NCBI GenBank assembly: GCA_947284805.1
Contig: OX369274.1
Location: forward strand, 4,580,876 to 4,644,875
DNA: 64,000 nucleotides
Source of the DNA: Coleophora flavipennella
Lineage: Eukaryota; Arthropoda; Insecta; Lepidoptera; Coleophoridae
Direction: 5' to 3'
Below are positions 62,755-64,000 of this stretch, piece after piece; the first letter of the stretch is position 1, and every line of letters begins with the position of its first letter. The notes beneath the pieces were generated by a model. That model searched no databases. It saw only the letters and a program-made list of their open reading frames with translations, and had not been told where the DNA came from. Made by a program: the position numbers and the translations under genes.

Positions 62755-63730
62755 TGAGCAAGCACCCACGCCTACTGCTCCCCGTCGTGCTACATCCTTT
62801 TCTGATTTGTTTCACAAAATCAACATTGTTAAATTACAAAACGAACTTTTCAATATCTCCTCGCGGTTTCGTGGTTTCCTTGAATACGATAGGAACAGGA
62901 TCCCTCGCGGCAATACGGAATCACAGACATACGCAATGCAGAGCATACGTTACGTTTTATGCTTTACGTGCGACTTACGAGTTTTCGCATTCCACGTACA
63001 AGAAGAGAATGTATTTCACATAGGTCGCGAATTCAACTTTGTCAGCTACTTTTTTACCTAACTGCGCCAGAAGGTGGTATCCGTATATTGAATGATTACC
63101 TAAGTTATGTGACGTTGGCTCTGGTACGTTATTGGATAAACAATCAAAAACGCAAGTGGATATTTCATATTGAGTGCTTTTGTGTTTGAGAGAGCGCGTT
63201 TAACCGTTGGTCCTAGCTGTATCGATGCATGTTCGTGTTTTGTACTGGAATAAATAAAATAAATAACCTACCTATATAATTAAAGTAACTAATCCTTCAT
63301 CATTCCCAGTGTAGATCTGTGACTAATATGCAACTTCATAAACTGAAGACAACTTAACATTTAGTGTTGCCAGATAATGTCCTAAAACTAAACTTTATTT
63401 AATCTTGAAAAAAGTACGAGCCTGTATAAATAAAAATTTAAATGGGATATTTTTATAAACATTTTAGGACGCATGTACGTCCTTACTCTGTTTTTCCTAT
63501 AAGTTTAATAGCCATACATACAAAAGGACAAAAAAATCACCAAGGACAAATTTCCCTTTTTCCTAAATTAAGTATTTCGTTGGCAATAGAAATATACTTA
63601 GTTTCGAGACAAAAGTTGTTATTAAGTAAAACTATTTTGTAACGCGGCAACGCGTTGCTGATATTCGCTCTCCTTCATTCGAACTATTTCATTTCATCTA
63701 TTTGTTCTATTACGCATGCGCTTGTTTTAT
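62755..63730. other. Anonymous sequence
   Basis: Several frames of 66-119 codons overlap here on the plus strand without a domain, repeat structure or splice pattern that I can support. No gene is called. Confidence 0.4.
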
Positions 63731-63734
63731 TCAT

Positions 63735-63963
63735 AATTGGTAAGCCCTTGGCATCATCTCACCTAATGATAAGTGACGATGATGCCGAAGATGAAAGCGG
63801 GCTTACCAAGATTCCCCAACGCAATGGAGAACTGGCTACCTTATCTTCAAGCCGGAACACATCAATGTTTTTAACACTGATGTTTGGCGGCAAGACTTAG
63901 ATAAGATGGTGGTAGCTGGCCAGGCGGGCTTAGAAAATGCCCTACCACCAACCAAACCGAGTC
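63735..63963 (-). mobile_element. SINE2, 3' part, broken by a TTAA element
   Basis: Plus-strand order (reverse of SINE2): CATAATTGGTAAGCCCTTGG, TCTCACCTAATGATAAGTGA, GCGGGCTTACCAAGATTCCC and TACCACCAACCAAACCGAGT, then cut at TTAA (63964..63967). The head presumably continues beyond the window. Confidence 0.82.
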
Positions 63964-63967
63964 TTAA

Positions 63968-64000
63968 GGGGGTACTGGAGGGACGAAATCCCATACAAAC
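63968..64000. mobile_element. Start of a second TTAA fold-back element
   Basis: GGGGGTACTGGAGGGACGAA and ATCCCATACAAAC match the first arm of the element at 293..661, directly after TTAA. The rest lies outside the window. Confidence 0.8.

Noticed and set aside
62702..63061. 119-codon frame in anonymous sequence
   Set aside because: Begins inside a Helitron-like (TA)n tail; competing frames overlap it and no family feature is visible.

Overview
This window reads as a eukaryotic, almost certainly lepidopteran (moth or butterfly) nuclear sequence. The basis is the repeat content: RTE-type endonuclease/reverse transcriptase LINEs, Helitrons that begin TC, end CTAG and sit between A and T, tRNA-derived SINEs with ATGATG-type tails, and dispersed repeats that I know as common in Lepidoptera. 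The species cannot be named from sequence alone. The region is AT-rich, gene-poor and very dense in transposons.

There is one convincing host gene. At 17240..18997 (+) a single large exon encodes a 585-residue membrane protein with leucine-rich repeats, one Ig domain and one transmembrane segment, of the Kekkon type. A splice acceptor lies just upstream and poly(A) signals lie about 550 bases downstream. A second host-like protein signal, a THAP zinc-finger exon and what looks like its terminal exon, lies at 50786..51211 inside a stretch that interrupts an older repeat. It looks like a transposon relic.

Layout. 1..9100: fold-back and TIR elements, SINEs, a Helitron and common dispersed repeats. 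9110..9630: 57-bp tandem array. 9630..17000: Helitrons, a GC-rich TIR element, both SINE families and RTE fragments. 17200..19580: the LRR/Ig gene. 19700..27120: Helitrons, LINE remnants and two opposed copies of one LINE family. 27300..31050: short repeats, SINEs and a LINE with a long open RT frame. 31145..32115: 107-bp satellite. 33000..40000: SINEs, small TIR elements and a second, broken copy of that LINE. 40600..43330: a three-level nest, LTR element inside Helitron inside TIR element. 45300..47000: low-complexity and degenerate tandem repeats. 49600..54310: THAP-containing insertion, SINE, and a Helitron interrupted by an 888-bp element, then a 42-bp tandem array. 54580..60980: RTE LINE with an 829-codon open frame, SINEs, and an RTE fragment broken by a second 888-bp element and an LTR fragment. 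61000..64000: mostly anonymous AT-rich sequence, ending in the start of a fold-back element.

Two points stand out. (1) One transposon family leaves exact 7-bp target duplications at all six complete copies: four short ones of about 190-210 bp and two of exactly 888 bp. It has no recognisable coding sequence and no superfamily that I can assign. (2) Both SINE families end in 3' sequences shared with LINEs in the same window (RTE for SINE1, the Jockey/CR1-like LINE-A for SINE2), which suggests which LINE mobilises which SINE.
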